In this document: piece by piece, positions 42,864 to 43,590 of the stretch
Position numbering within the stretch: the first letter of the stretch is position 1
Layout of the letters: every line of letters starts with the position of its first letter
DNA from: Anaerolineae bacterium
GTDB taxonomy: Bacteria; Chloroflexota; Anaerolineae; Aggregatilineales; Phototrophicaceae
DNA: 43,590 nucleotides
Assembly: GCA_023382675.1 (NCBI GenBank)
Contig: JAHDWN010000040.1
Location: 14,228 to 57,817 of the forward strand
Direction: 5' to 3'
Made by a program: the position numbers and the translations under genes
The notes under the pieces: model-generated
The model's database searches: none
What the model was told of the DNA's origin: nothing
Seen by the model: only the letters and a program-made list of their open reading frames with translations

Positions 42864-43244
42864 CTAAGCCGACAGTTTACTGGTAAAGCGGGTAACAGTT
42901 TCAATCGGGCAACGGCCCATGTTGCGGTAGTCCAAATGAGGCCGTTCTGTGTTGTACTCCAGCAACCAGGCATCAAAGTCTGTTTGCAGCTCGTCGAGGT
43001 GCGTGGAGGTCTTGCGCCCGAAGGCAATGGCGAAGCATTCCTCCTTGGCGGTGCGAATGAAGCGCTCCACAAAGCCATTGGACTGCAGACGTTGGATGGG
43101 CGTGCGCCGGTGTTGAATGTCGTTGAGGGCGAGGAAGACCTCATAGGGATGCGCGAGTGTGCCACAGAATTCGCGTCCGTTGGGCCGATAGACCTGGAGC
43201 GTTTTGCCCTTCGGTAACCTACAGCGTGTTAATGTTCCCTGAAG
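42864..43244 (-). pseudogene. Truncated IS481-type transposase (C-terminal part of integrase core)
   Basis: The minus-strand frame opens straight after the stop codon of the DHFR-like gene and runs 126 residues. NGREFCGTLAHPYEVFLALN, then HRRTPIQRLQSNGFVERFIR, then WLLEYNTERPHLDYRNMGRC match the end of IS481/IS3-type DDE integrases. The glutamate of the DDE triad is in NGFVERF. Where active enzymes read T-D-N-G-R-E-F, this copy has YRPNGREF, so the second catalytic Asp is lost. The N-terminal helix-turn-helix and first Asp are missing. Clearly a decayed remnant. Confidence 0.85.
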
Positions 43245-43590
43245 TCAGGGGACGTTGTTCACGCCCGGCGGACCGGCAAGCACTCTAGGGACATATTCCA
43301 GCAGCTGAATCCTGCCATCGAAGGTTCGGCTGGAAACCATGTCGAGTGCAACATCGGGATATCCGTCGTAGATGCGTTCCGCGCCGGTGGCACCGGTGAT
43401 CACGGGGAATATCACAACCCGGAAGCGATCGACGATCCCGGCGCGCAGCAGCGAGCGGGATAGGCTGACGCTGCCGAGCGTGCTGAGGATGCCGGAGTCC
43501 TCCTCCTTCATCGTCCGGACCGCCTGCACGGCGTCGCCGCGCACGAGGGTCGTGTTGGCCCACGTGAGGGGCTCCTCGAGCGAGGCCGAG
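43245..43590 (-). CDS. Dihydrofolate reductase-family (RibD C-terminal-like) protein, 5' end beyond window
   Basis: The frame is open from the right edge down to a TGA at 43245, giving the last 114 or so residues of a RibD_C/DHFR-like protein. Visible motifs are LEEPLTWANTTLVRGDAVQA, then DSGILSTLGSVSLSRSLLRA, GIVDRFRVVIFPVITGATGA and DMVSSRTFDGRIQLLEYVPR. The GTG near 43544 is internal, not a start. Such proteins are often annotated as pyrimidine-reductase-like with uncertain substrate. The C-terminus abuts the IS481 fragment, so the last residues (GPPGVNNVP) may be altered. Confidence 0.82.
   Translation of the reverse strand, partial: SASLEEPLTWANTTLVRGDAVQAVRTMKEEDSGILSTLGSVSLSRSLLRAGIVDRFRVVIFPVITGATGAERIYDGYPDVALDMVSSRTFDGRIQLLEYVPRVLAGPPGVNNVP

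Noticed and set aside
42842-43165. 107-codon alternative frame over the IS481 fragment
   Set aside because: The other frame carries the conserved integrase motifs; this one is a shadow.
1-43590. tRNA, rRNA or riboswitch genes
   Set aside because: I scanned intergenic gaps for cloverleaf ends, rRNA-like blocks and cobalamin/purine riboswitch cores, and found none that I could support by eye.

Overview
The window is a GC-rich (clearly above 60% by eye), densely coded bacterial chromosome segment carrying about 43 supportable genes or gene remnants and no rRNA, tRNA or CRISPR array that I could find. The mix of genes suggests a Chloroflexota (Anaerolineae-like) chromosome: a soluble multi-GAF histidine kinase, Uma2-family nucleases, a Roadblock/V4R pair, solute-binding-protein ABC systems without their own ATPases, GT-C glycosyltransferases, and families of short palindromic intergenic repeats. 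This taxonomic call is inference; there is no marker gene to confirm it. Layout, left to right. 0-12 kb: the 5' part of an ECF sigma factor leaving the left edge, adenine deaminase, a secreted SH3b/M15-like protein, a Uma2 gene broken by a small mobile cassette, a radical SAM protein, a nuclease-like protein, a CrtI-type desaturase, a Gfo/Idh/MocA oxidoreductase, two tiny membrane proteins and an MFS transporter. 12-20 kb: a peptide-type ABC importer (binding protein plus two permeases) and two tandem paralogous GT-C glycosyltransferases. 20-25 kb: a VapBC-type toxin-antitoxin pair, a nitroreductase, a response regulator with a degenerate GGDEF-like domain, a cupin, V4R and Roadblock proteins, and a MerR/GyrI-like regulator with a BmrR-type operator. 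25-31 kb: FkbM methyltransferase and M20 peptidase, then an AT-richer block encoding a triple-GAF histidine kinase, a response regulator fused to a TIR domain, and an NTF2-like protein. 31-41 kb: two metal modules (Fur-family regulator with CbiMQO-type importer; SmtB-type ArsR repressor with a ZntA-type P-type ATPase) flanking a sugar-type ABC importer. 41-43.6 kb: a second, intact Uma2 gene, a GNAT acetyltransferase and methylmalonyl-CoA epimerase, followed by a gene graveyard (permease tail, IS481-type transposase tail) and a dihydrofolate-reductase-like gene leaving the right edge. The best structural discovery is at 4015-4673: a 659-bp element with 24-bp terminal inverted repeats of ISL3-like type and an imperfect 8-bp target duplication. 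It carries only a DinB-like gene and sits inside a Uma2 gene; conceptual excision restores the Uma2 reading frame exactly. It looks like a mobile insertion cassette moved in trans. A second non-autonomous element (11828-12047, 220 bp) has a perfect 10-bp target duplication. The best candidate for an under-described functional system is the histidine kinase / REC-TIR / NTF2-like operon at 27.2-30.9 kb, where phosphorelay signalling may gate a TIR NAD-hydrolase-like or scaffold domain. The metal modules show readable control regions: a Fur-type dyad inside the cbiM promoter and an SmtB-type operator over the -10 region of the arsR-zntA promoter.
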